Positions 1 through 9,509 of a DNA stretch of 64,000 nt are shown here, in pieces (position 1 is the stretch's first letter; each line of letters opens with the position of its first letter). Position numbers and translations under genes: made by a program. Location: NCBI GenBank assembly GCA_011033025.1, contig WFMF01000103.1, positions 372,001 to 436,000 on the forward strand, in the 5' to 3' direction. The notes under the pieces are model-generated. The model was not told the origin of the DNA. It did no database searches and was given only the letters and a program-made list of their open reading frames with translations. The stretch comes from Beroe forskalii (taxonomy: Eukaryota > Ctenophora > Nuda > Beroida > Beroidae).

Positions 1-840
1 CGCAGCGTTTCTAGGAAAGCGCTGCGCGCGCAGCGTTTCTAGGAAAGCGCTGCGCGCGCAGCGTTTCAGGAAAACGCTGCGCGCGCAGCGTTTCAGGAAA
101 GCGCTGCGCGCGCAGCGTTTCAGGAAAGCGCTGCGCGCGCAGCGTTTCTATGAAAACGCTGCGCGCAGCGTTTCTATGTGCTGCGCGCGCGCAGCGTTTC
201 TAGGAAAGCGCTGCGCGCGCAACGTTTCTAGGAAAGCGCTGCGCGCGCAGCGTTTCTAGGAAAACGCTGCGCGCGCAACGTAGCGTTTCTAGGAAAGCGC
301 TGCGCGCGCAACGTTTCTAGGAAAGCGCTGCGCGCGCAGCGTTTCTAGGGAAGCGCTGCGCGTGCAGCGTTGCTAGGAAAGTAGGAAAGCGCTGCGTGCG
401 CCGCGTTTCAAGGAAAGTGCCACGCGCGCAGTGTTTTAAGGAAAGTGCCGCGCGCTTGCCCTAACCAGGACCCTGGTTACGCGCACGGAGTGCGCGGCGC
501 GGCAAGCGCGACACCCCTGGTTAGGGGAAACCGCGCGCGCAGCGTTTCTAGGGAAGCCATGCGGGCGCGGCGTTTCTAAAAAAGCGAAACATCGCATGCG
601 CGACATTTTCAGGAAAGCGATGCGTACCCGGCGTTTCAAGGAAAGCGATGCGTGCGCAGCGTTTTCAAGAAAGTGCAGCGCATGCGGTGTTTCTCAGAAA
701 GTGCTAGTGCTTGCGCGACTTTTCTCAGGATGCGCGGTGTTATCTAAGAAAGCGTTGTGCACGGTGGTTATAGAACAGCGCTGCTTGTGTGTGCGGTATT
801 TCTAAAAAAGTGTTTTGTGGGTATTTCTTGAAAGGTGCCA
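1..840. repeat. 28-bp near-palindromic GC-rich tandem array, decaying rightward
   Basis: The unit is about 28 bp (CGCAGCGTTTCTAGGAAAGC followed by GCTGCGCG). Its two ends are complementary (CGCGCAGCG/CGCTGCGCG around TTTCTAGGAAA), so each copy can fold into a hairpin. Copies are nearly perfect up to about 350. They then drift, with variant cores and lost ends, until about 840, where AT-rich DNA begins. The array continues off the left edge of the window. No coding function is apparent. Confidence 0.9.
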
Positions 841-2114
841 CAAGCTGTAGTACTATACTATCAAGATTTCACTTTTGAAGCCTTTTGCACAATCAATTCA
901 ATAAATATGAATCCGTTTATAGGGAATGATGTATATGAATTTATTTAGTTAAAATGGTTCCAGCTCATCTTTGATTTAAATTGAAATTATCCATCTTTAT
1001 TTATGTTTTGCAGTATTCAAATTAAATTCATATGAATTCGGTTTAAAATTAGTATTTGACACAGAGACACTGTGTTTGCTGTGTTTTTATTTCCTTCATT
1101 GAAGCAGTTATTACCTATGCCCTAAGTTAATTTCTATTAATTTATCAAAATTAAATTATTATGTGCTAATTTATTATCCCATAAATTATAATGTTTAACT
1201 TATAATGTTTAATTTATTTTTCAATGTTAATGTCTATAAAATAATATGGGCTGGAAGATCCAGCAGATTGGCCAATGAATCATTGACATGTTTATGAAAT
1301 TAGTGTTGATGTAATATCAAAATATTTTATTTTATTATTTATTTTATTTTATGAATGCTTTTTAAATGAGCATTGAGAAACATTAATATTTGAGTCCTTC
1401 AATTTGCAGCCAAAATTTAATTTAAGGCACTATAGTTTTGACTGATGGCCTGATTACTGATGATTGAGAAAATGATACTGTCATTGTATCTTACTTGAAA
1501 TATGAAGGTGATATGTTTTTGCACACCTGATGTTCCTTTTTATAATTTTATTCGGGTGTTCTCATGTTCTGTGCAAATACAATTTGGATGTAGTGGGATA
1601 GAAGCCGTGTAGTAGAAGGGGCAAGTATGTCACATTGCTCAGTTGATTGTATTTGGTTGATTGGTTGGCTCCCTTAATTGAATAACAATTACTATTCCGC
1701 ATATGTGTGCAGACTGCTTGATTGACAGAGGCCTCAATAAAGATCCACAGATTTCCTTTGCTCGCTTCAAGTTTCAACTTTCTATAAAAATTCCATCAAA
1801 AGCACACAATTTTGCGCATCTTTATCGAGGCCTTTTTCATGTTCAATCGAGTGGTCAGCACACATATGGGACATGGGTTGTGTTGTCACATTATATGTGA
1901 CTTAGCTTTTTGGGCTCTGTATAACACATATGTTGCTTGATTTGAGTTGATTGATTGATAAATTCCATTTGATTCAAGTTGTGTTACATAGGCCAGTGAA
2001 ATATTGGAATTATTCATTTCTTCTCTTAAGGATGGTTGTCTGTTTGTTAATATCTTTGATTTATGTTCATTTAAAGTTCATCTTTTAAATAAAAAATATA
2101 AATTTTGCATAGAG
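841..2114. other. AT-rich intergenic DNA upstream of EFCAB10
   Basis: No convincing gene is seen. Short open frames lack codon bias and splice context. The stretch presumably holds the EFCAB10 promoter, but no specific site can be picked with confidence. Confidence 0.5.
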
Positions 2115-4340
2115 ATGTCTACCCCATCAGCTACACCGCCAAAAAATCAACTGGCTGAGCAATATGTTCAAAAGCATAGAATACCAGAGCTGTTTGAGAA
2201 CATGACTGCAGCATTAATCCACACTCAGCCAGGTTAGTTGTTGGGTCATTCATTAATGGGTCATTAATAATTTTTGCTTTTAAATCCTCGTGTATTTTAG
2301 TTTATGGTAGTGCTATTTGTTAATATAACATCACTGAATTAGATTGAGATTATGTTAGCTCAGTTCTCTCCATATCAGATTCTGAGTTTTTTGAGGTGAC
2401 AAAGTATCCTTAAAGGTTATCATAAACTCTAAAGGAACTAAAAATAACCTGAATCATAAAATATCAGCCAGAAAATGCCAAGAAGTTCATGATTAAGTAC
2501 CTGGAGACACTCAAAGACTACCGAACTCAGAAGGGTGACTACCCTGCTATGTTCACTGATGCTAACATTGCTGCTGTCTTCAGCATGTTGGATGCCACCA
2601 ACAAAGGGTATATCAGTATGGAGCAGTATAGAAGTGGTGAGTTTATTATTTACCTAACTAACATTTGGTAGCTGTCATTACTGTAATTCTTAAAGTTGTT
2701 AATAATATCTATCTAAACTGAACTTGAAATCTGGAAATGAGTAAAATTTGCTATGTAGACAAGTATATGATGTGCACTCCAATTACAGCACTCAAAACAC
2801 TGGGAGTGAAGAAATACAATGCTCGACCAGATGGTTGTGAGAAAGATCAAATCAGTCTACAAACATTCATTACTGAGGCGTAAGTTTTATCTTACTTAAA
2901 ACGTTGCTGATTGCTCCAATGTCTTACTCTTAGTTCCAGTGACCTTTGAGACAGTACCTTGTGCAATTAGTTCAATTTTCAGCCAAACTGGTGTCTTGAT
3001 CATTGAAATTCCCTAGAGCACCCTTGATTTAACAACTCCGAATATACTTGGGATTGCAGGACAGAGGTGTATACTTGTTGGTCACTTCAAAATATACATA
3101 ACCACGGCCACCTTCAATTTTGAAATATCTGCTGGGCAGTTTTAGTTTTATTGTCTCAATAAGCAGTTAGTTATTAGAAAGTAAGAAAGATTTATGTTTG
3201 ATTAAATGCAAATACTGTTATGTTATTGAAAAGTCAATTGCAATTAATTTTCCTAAATTCTAGGGAAGAGACTCAATTAAGCACAATTATGAGTTCTCAA
3301 CCATTTTCCAAAGCATATGCAGAAGAATAGGTAGTTACACTGTTCTTTGTCTTGAGCAATACATCCTCAATGTATGAAATTAATCAGTGTGTTGTTCCTT
3401 GGAATCATTGCATCTGTATAATATTCTACATAACTTAATGCATCGATCATACTACCTACTATGTAGTGAAGCATCAAAAATAGACTCCAGAAATCTTACT
3501 TGTAGATGTAGAAGCCTGATTATTTTTTTGCATGGAGTTTGAAGTAGTTCTTTATTTTTATATTAAATACTATTTTTGTCTGCTTGAAATGCATTATCAA
3601 AGTGATCACTGAAAGTTGATATATTTCAAACTATCTAGATTCTAGGATGTATATTTTTGAAACATGAGCTGCTTTCGTGGATTATTGCAATGTCAGATGA
3701 CATTTTCCCAGAATCTCCCAGAAGAAGATTTTGTTGCTTTTACTGTAGGCGTGAGATCAACCACTCAATGAGCTTCGACAGTAGTTCTTGATCAAACTGT
3801 TGAATGTACGCCAGGTGCTCATTCTAATTTTTGTGCTTGCTGTATTTAACTGAGCATGATCCTGTAGTCTGTAACAGTAAATAATAGTGAATAACAGTAA
3901 ACTCTTTTTAGCAAGTTGCTTTCCATTCTGTATGAAGACAAAGAATTCACTTTCATTTGATTTTCATATGATTAGCCAGGATTGTTGATAGGGATTAATA
4001 ATTTATTCCTTCCATTTCTCATATTTGCTATTTCCTACATTAAAAAAGTGAAAATATCAATTAATTTTTAGACCAAATTCGAGTTTTTCCAATGCAATCA
4101 ATGTTAGTCCTCGAAGCCACGCCAAACGATTCATCATGACAAGTTACTTATAGGATGATTGTAATCAGTTATTTGTACTTTGCAAATAATTTTTTCGTGG
4201 CACAGCTGTGCATTGAAATAAGTTGATGTGCCACTATAATATAAAAGTCTAAATTATCATTACTGTATCATAATACATCCATTCATTTCAGGAAGGCTGG
4301 GTTGGAACATGCATCAGCTAACTTCGCTAAACTGAGTTAG
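2115..4340 (+). CDS. EFCAB10: EF-hand domain protein 10-like (EFCAB10), four exons
   Basis: Predicted exons are 2115-2232, 2472-2636, 2789-2879 and 4292-4340, all with GT-AG junctions and a continuous frame of 140 residues. The N-terminal third (from about residue 10, NQLAEQYVQKHRIPELFENM) is an RIIa/DPY-30-like dimerisation fold, as in this family. An EF-hand-like region follows (MLDATNKGYISMEQYRSALK). Family knowledge: EFCAB10 is a small ciliary or flagellar protein, with the RIIa fold usually docking on axonemal partners. An alternative last exon is possible at 3264-3330, which stays in frame from exon 3 and ends in a stop. The 4292 exon ends LEHASANFAKLS and is followed 14 bases later by AATAAA, so I prefer it. 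The start chosen is the first ATG just before the RIIa region; the frame is open further upstream but has no better start. Loss of some EF-hand acidic ligands suggests weak or no calcium binding. Confidence 0.85.
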
Positions 4341-4957
4341 AGGACCCTCAGACAATAAACCCACTCCACCGTCCACAGCTGCCACAAGATCCTCTCTATT
4401 CATTGCCTTTATACATCCAGATCAGGGGTATTTCAGTAATGGGAACTAATAATTCAGAGACAGAGGATATTTTGATTTTTACCATAAAGATTTTTCTAAC
4501 CTTTCATTTTCTACAATCTTCAGACGTGATTGCCTATCATACCTACCATATAAAAGCTCTATAACTTATATATTTATTGTCCACAGAGTCATGTGAGACT
4601 CACAATACAATAAACATCAGTGAGATACTAATAACTGTTCGAGCTTCTTTCTTTATTGTTGAAATGTATATAAGATATTTATAAATGTATATATAGATGT
4701 ACAGATCAGACATTGTACATTGCGTGTAATCACTTACTATGTCTAACGGATGCCTTTATGATTTATGTTCAATTTTTTTTGATTGGAATTACTTTGCTAA
4801 AGAATCAATTCACGAGTCTCTAATTTTTCTTATGATCTAATGAAATCGTCACAAAAATCTTATAATTGCAAATTTAAAGTTAATAAAGATTGATTACGCA
4901 AACGCATTTTTCATTTTTGTAAATTAACATTGAAGTAAAATCCTTTGCACAGCTCAA
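4341..4957. other. EFCAB10 3' UTR and spacer to ZCCHC9
   Basis: AATAAA motifs at 4354-4359 and 4609-4614 are the likely polyadenylation signals of EFCAB10. The rest is AT-rich and shows no gene. It should include the ZCCHC9 promoter and 5' UTR. Confidence 0.6.
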
Positions 4958-5848
4958 ATGACAAGGTACGCTAAGCCAGTGATATCAGGCAAGAAACAAG
5001 CAGAAGAAGCGTCCACCTGGTCATCTCTCAAGAAAACAATCGATACTCCGGCTGATGTGCCGAAGAAAGTGAAGAAGAAAAAGAAGCAAAAGCTGAAGGA
5101 AGGCGTTGAGAAAACAATGTCAAACGATGCCACGATTACCTCATCTAAGCCAGAACTAAATACCTCATCGGCTGCAAATAATTCAGATGATAGGGTCGTT
5201 AAGAAATTGAAAAAGAAGAAAAACAAACAGAAGCTAGTTGAAGAAGCCATCAAATCAGAATCCACTGACTCCCATCTACCCACTGCCCTCCCCACTGCCC
5301 CACACAAACAAGGCAAAGGCTCCCTCAAGTTCTCCTCAATGGACCCAGCCCTCAAGAAGAACTCCCGAGCAGATGTACACCGGAACCGCCGCGCCACCCG
5401 TAACCCTTGCTTCGTGTGTCGGAGTACCCGGCACAAAGCCTCGAACTGCCCCAAGGGCTCGGAGAAGGGTGTGGGGGTGTGTTTTAAGTGTGCCTCTACA
5501 GAGCACACCTCAGCTACTTGTCCAAGGAGGGATATCAAGGGGTTCCCTCATGCTAAGTGCTTTATCTGCAATGAGACTGGGCATCTTTCCAAGGAGTGCC
5601 CGGATAATCCCAGGGGGTTGTATCCTAATGGGGGGTGTTGTAAGGAATGTGGAGCAGTGGAACACTTTGCTAAGGACTGTCCCAGCAAGCAGAGGAGGAA
5701 GAAGGAGCAGAACATTAGACTGAAGAGCATGAAGTCGCCGAGGGGGAATGTGGAGGAGAATGATATGATGGACTTGGAGGATTTCATCAAAGTTAGGAAG
5801 GAGCAGCCTAAACCCCAGGCCCATCAGCCGAAGGTTGTTAAGTTCTGA
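4958..5848 (+). CDS. ZCCHC9: Zinc finger CCHC domain-containing protein 9-like
   Basis: One uninterrupted exon encodes 296 residues. Residues 1-140 are basic and Lys/Ser-rich, with KKVKKKKKQK and KKLKKKKNK runs that look like nucleolar localisation signals. Four zinc knuckles of the C-x2-C-x4-H-x4-C type follow: CFVCRSTRHKASNC, CFKCASTEHTSATC, CFICNETGHLSKEC and CKECGAVEHFAKDC. This number, spacing and order, together with the intervening NPRGLYPNGG, match ZCCHC9 (about 270 residues in vertebrates). Family knowledge: it is a nucleolar/nuclear RNA-binding protein linked to rRNA-related processing. A basic tail ends in PKVVKF. The start ATG gives the conserved MTRYAK beginning. Other CCHC proteins (for example CNBP) have different finger spacing and lack the basic N-terminal half. 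Confidence 0.93.
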   Translation: MTRYAKPVISGKKQAEEASTWSSLKKTIDTPADVPKKVKKKKKQKLKEGVEKTMSNDATITSSKPELNTSSAANNSDDRVVKKLKKKKNKQKLVEEAIKSESTDSHLPTALPTAPHKQGKGSLKFSSMDPALKKNSRADVHRNRRATRNPCFVCRSTRHKASNCPKGSEKGVGVCFKCASTEHTSATCPRRDIKGFPHAKCFICNETGHLSKECPDNPRGLYPNGGCCKECGAVEHFAKDCPSKQRRKKEQNIRLKSMKSPRGNVEENDMMDLEDFIKVRKEQPKPQAHQPKVVKF

Positions 5849-6260
5849 GAGATAAGATTGTTTTTATTTGAGTTTAAAATCAATGTCACTGAGTTAAAAA
5901 GATTTTGTTGGATTTGACATCATCGGAAATGATCTAATCATCAAAATTAACTCTTTTGATAAATTGGCGGTTTTAAAATTTTATTTTTAAATTATTTCAT
6001 TTTTATCTGGTTTTGACATTCTGTGGTTATATTCTGTTTGATTGTATGTCACTGATGATATCTTGTACCTGGATGATTCCCCATTTTACTTTTTGTTTGA
6101 CTGGCATTTTTAATTGATCTCTTAAATATTTACGTTATTATTTGATCAAAATCATGAAATATAACTGATTATTTTCTCTCATTTTAACTACCTGATCGTT
6201 TCTAGTGAAAAAGGTATTCTATTGTTTATGATATAAATGTATAAATTCTCCCCCGTTAGA
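5849..6260. other. Spacer between ZCCHC9 and PEX11
   Basis: AT-rich, about 410 bases, presumably the ZCCHC9 3' UTR and PEX11 promoter. No coding signal is seen. Confidence 0.5.
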
Positions 6261-7562
6261 ATGTCATTAGATGTGTTGTCTCAGTTTACGAGGCTCACAG
6301 AACAAACCTCTGGGCAGGACAAGATTTGCAGGTAGCAGCCATCTGATCATCTTAGTTTAATTGCAATTCACTTAAAATTATCTGTTCTTGTAGACTTGAA
6401 ATTTCGCAGTATAATATTTATAAGATTGATGATGAAACACCCTCAAAAACAGATCACGTCACGAATTATTTAGAAGAACGTTTATTTAATTGAAAGCTTC
6501 CTTCCGAGCGCTTACACATTCAGATTGTTACAGTACACGTGTCAGTTGGTGTGCTGGTATCTAGATAGACATGGCTTTACTCCAGAGTTCACAGCTAGAC
6601 TAAGGGACTTGCAACTAACTCTCTCCCTTGCTAGAACATGTGAGTATTGGGGGATATTTCCACTTCAGAACATGTTACTCGTGTGGAACTGTATGGTAGG
6701 GGATGTTGCATTGTTGCACTGTTTTAATTTGGTGAACTAAAATAAATTAGTAACCTTTTCTCTCTGATAGCTCTCTTGAATCTTGAGAATTGTCTCATTA
6801 AACCCGCACTCCAAAGCGAATGATGTCATTAGAAACCCCCTAAATCTCACCCCTCTTCCCCCAGGTTTTGGGTTGGGAAGGAGCACGGAACATCTCCGCA
6901 ATTCCTCCCTCTCCCTTCACCTGTCAGACCCTGTGTTACGATACACTATAACCATGGCTAGGATTAGCAGAGCTCTACAGTTACTACTGGAAAACCTGTA
7001 CTTCTTCAGAACACCAGGACTTTACACACACTCCTCAAAACCCTTTCCGAACTCATCCTCTCACCCTCACCCCTCCTCCCACTGTGAACCCTCACATACA
7101 CACCCCTCCCATTCACACCCAAAACCTTCCCACCCATCCCATTCCCATCCCAAACCTTCCCCAAATCCCTCCCTTCACTCTTCCCACCTCTCCTCCCACC
7201 CACAACCCTCCTCTGTGTTATCTGCCAAGTTCTGGCTATACGCAGACCTTCTAAATATCATCAGATACTCTTACCAACTGAGAAGTGAGATAAACACAAT
7301 ACGAGACAGTGAGATAAACACAATAAGAGACAGTGACACCACATCTCACAGACTCTCCTCACTTCTCTCCATTCTCCGCAAGGTGGCATCACGCCGCCCT
7401 GATCTGATCCTGCAGCTACTAAGGAATGTGGCTGATGTGTGGCTGCCCCTCAGCGAGGCAGGGGTTGTGGACTTGTCTCCTGGAGTAACAGGGCTGTGTG
7501 GAGCTGTGTCATCAGCTCTGGGACTTGCTGTGGCGTGGAGAAACGCGGGGAAACTAGTGTGA
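6261..7562 (+). CDS. PEX11: Peroxisomal membrane protein 11 family (PEX11), three exons
   Basis: Exons 6261-6331, 6524-6639 and 6865-7562 join in frame through GT-AG junctions to give 294 residues. Exon 1 ends GQDKIC and exon 2 opens RLLQYTCQL, recreating the family's G-[RQ]-D-K-hydrophobic-x-RLLQY start. The HLSDPVLRYTITMARISRAL stretch is the next PEX11 signature, and the C-terminus (SPGVTGLCGAVSSALGLAVA) is the usual hydrophobic membrane segment. PEX11 proteins bend and elongate peroxisomal membranes and promote division. Unusually, residues about 116-181, after LLENLYFFRTPGLY, are a His/Ser/Pro-rich low-complexity insert absent from typical members. A 24-bp tandem duplication repeats SEINTIRD further on. 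A likely AATAAA lies at 7869-7874. I cannot tell the alpha, beta or gamma subtype. Confidence 0.88.
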
Positions 7563-7964
7563 TGTTTTGTGTAATATCCACTGAAAAGTCAAAACTAGTG
7601 TGCGGATTTGTGTAATTTCCACTGACTATCTCTCTCACCAAGCGAGGAAACTTATGTGTGGTCGTGATCTGTTTTGGTTTTATTTGACCTTGCTAACGAT
7701 CGGCAAATTTTCATATTTTTTAAAATCTTTTATTTTTAGAATGATTTGATGACAAATATCAATTTTTAATTTTTATTGCAGATTTAATTTTTAAGTATAT
7801 TTAACAGATATTTTTGACAGAGCTTTATAGCTTTTTTTATTGTTTTTTATTGTCAATGGATCTGCCTGAATAAAAGGAAACGTAGCGTTCAATTATCTTA
7901 AGATGTAGTATGCTTGCATTTGAATTCAGTATCACCCAATAACAATTAGATATTTTGAATTTTG
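7563..7964. other. PEX11 3' UTR and CFAP107 upstream region
   Basis: About 400 AT-rich bases. They contain an AATAAA at 7869-7874. A GTCAAAACTAGTGTG-type duplication of the end of the PEX11 coding region sits just after its stop. No gene is seen. Confidence 0.5.
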
Positions 7965-8051
7965 ATGGCGTTTCCTCGGGTTTCATTCGAGTTAAACCCC
8001 GACCGATTAACTATTTACCACCATTCTAACTTCTACCTTTCTATTGAGCGT

Positions 8052-8813
8052 ATGGCAGATAACGAGGTAGGGAAATGGCAGCTTCCCGGATGGCGGATAG
8101 AACAGAAGTACAGTAACAAGTGTCTGATTGGTAACTGGGAAGAAGACAAGAGAGGGAAGTTCGTGAAGGGTACTGAGGTTGAGAACAGCTCTAACAGAGT
8201 AGATTACCGGCCCTATGGCCCTGAAGTGAAGCCTGACACTAAGGTGCGACTAGACGCCCTGACTAGAAGTGAGGGGATGGGCAAGGATTACCTCTTCAGA
8301 CACCATGGAGATGCACACGAGGGTAATCAGATCTCCTGGTATGATGTGGATTACAATGGGAGGACCAACTCTCAGCTTCCAGAGAAGCGTTCCTGGGACC
8401 CCCACAAGCTGTGCTGGCTCCCGGAGACTAGTGATGTGCCGGCCAAGGGACAAGGAACTAAGTTCGGGCTGGCTGACAAGATGAGGGCTAAGTGGAAGGA
8501 AGAAAAGGAGGCGTACGGGAGTGTGACAAAGAGTTCCTACCCAGCTCATGACAAGTCCGCCTTCACTACGCAGCGGTATGCCACTTCCAAACATCTGAGT
8601 TCTCACTTCACTCCGCAAGGAATCAACAAGGACCTGGCTTTGAGAGGGGGACCCATCATTCCCCCTAGACCTGAACACCCTGCTAATCTCAAGGTGCCTG
8701 GCACTTACTTGCTGCCTCAGTACACCAATGCTACAATGGACCAAATCAGGACCAGGAATGTTGTTGCAAACCAAGTCAACGAGTGCCAGGACATGCCCCA
8801 AGTTGTCAGCTAA
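8052..8813 (+). CDS. CFAP107: Cilia- and flagella-associated protein 107-like
   Basis: A single exon encodes 253 residues from the ATG at 8052 (MADNEVGKWQLPGWRIEQKY). An in-frame ATG at 7965 would add 29 residues. I prefer the later start because the family begins only a short way before the W-R-x-E-x-KYS motif. The hallmark is GWRIEQKYSNKCLIGNWEED, which matches the CFAP107 (C1orf158) N-terminus. HHGDAHEGNQISWYDVDYN and the WDPHKLCWLPETSDVPAKG region also align in order with the family. Family knowledge: CFAP107 is a microtubule inner protein of axonemal doublets. The C-terminal ~90 residues are longer than in vertebrates and rich in Pro and Thr. There is no signal peptide or membrane segment. 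With EFCAB10 nearby, two cilium-linked genes lie within 6 kb, though they are not adjacent. Confidence 0.85.
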   Translation: MADNEVGKWQLPGWRIEQKYSNKCLIGNWEEDKRGKFVKGTEVENSSNRVDYRPYGPEVKPDTKVRLDALTRSEGMGKDYLFRHHGDAHEGNQISWYDVDYNGRTNSQLPEKRSWDPHKLCWLPETSDVPAKGQGTKFGLADKMRAKWKEEKEAYGSVTKSSYPAHDKSAFTTQRYATSKHLSSHFTPQGINKDLALRGGPIIPPRPEHPANLKVPGTYLLPQYTNATMDQIRTRNVVANQVNECQDMPQVVS

Positions 8814-9509
8814 GTGTGCCAAGAACTCGAGAATACCCAAAATTTTAGATTCCAGAAGAGACATTTTAGATTATCAACAGAAATGAAACTGATCATTGAA
8901 GTTTGATACTTCGATAGACTTCAATTTACCAAGTTCCAAAAGACTTGAATTCTCACTCCAATAATGATCACTGGTGATTTATCATTTAGCGCTTGATAAT
9001 TTCTTGTATATGTATATTTACCATGTATAATTGTGTATATAGTATTCGTCATAAGCATGGATGTTGCTGCTTTGTGCATTTCCATTTATATTTGTTGTTC
9101 TATGTATAAATTTAACAATACAAATCAGTGTAACATAATAACCTCCTTGAAGAATGTTTTAAATTCAGAAAATACAATTACAGTCCCATTTTAATAATGA
9201 TCTCTTTATTGCTTTCTTAATCCTATACGCTACGTTTTGTTAGGCAGATGCATAGATCAGTTTTCAATACATCGAAAGTTGGTTGCCAAGGAAACTTGCT
9301 TATTACTAGCAAATTTGGCACGTAAAAAGTTGAAGAATTAGTTCCAAGCATTTGTTAAACCACGCGCATTTGTGCGCGCATTCAACCAGATTTGATTTTA
9401 TCACACGCGTCCAATTCTTTTTAAAATCCGAATTTAAATTTTGAATTTACAAATAATTTAAGAACCTCTTAAACCCCTTTCCTCTGAGCTACAATGGTAA
9501 CGTAGACGT
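8814..9509. other. Spacer between CFAP107 and the F-box gene
   Basis: AT-rich and without a gene. A short GC-richer patch with CGCGCATTTGTGCGCG (inverted repeat) lies near 9362-9380, close to the F-box start, and could be part of its promoter. Confidence 0.45.

Noticed and set aside
4954-5538. 194-codon minus-strand frame over ZCCHC9
   Set aside because: It is the antisense shadow of a well-supported zinc-knuckle gene.
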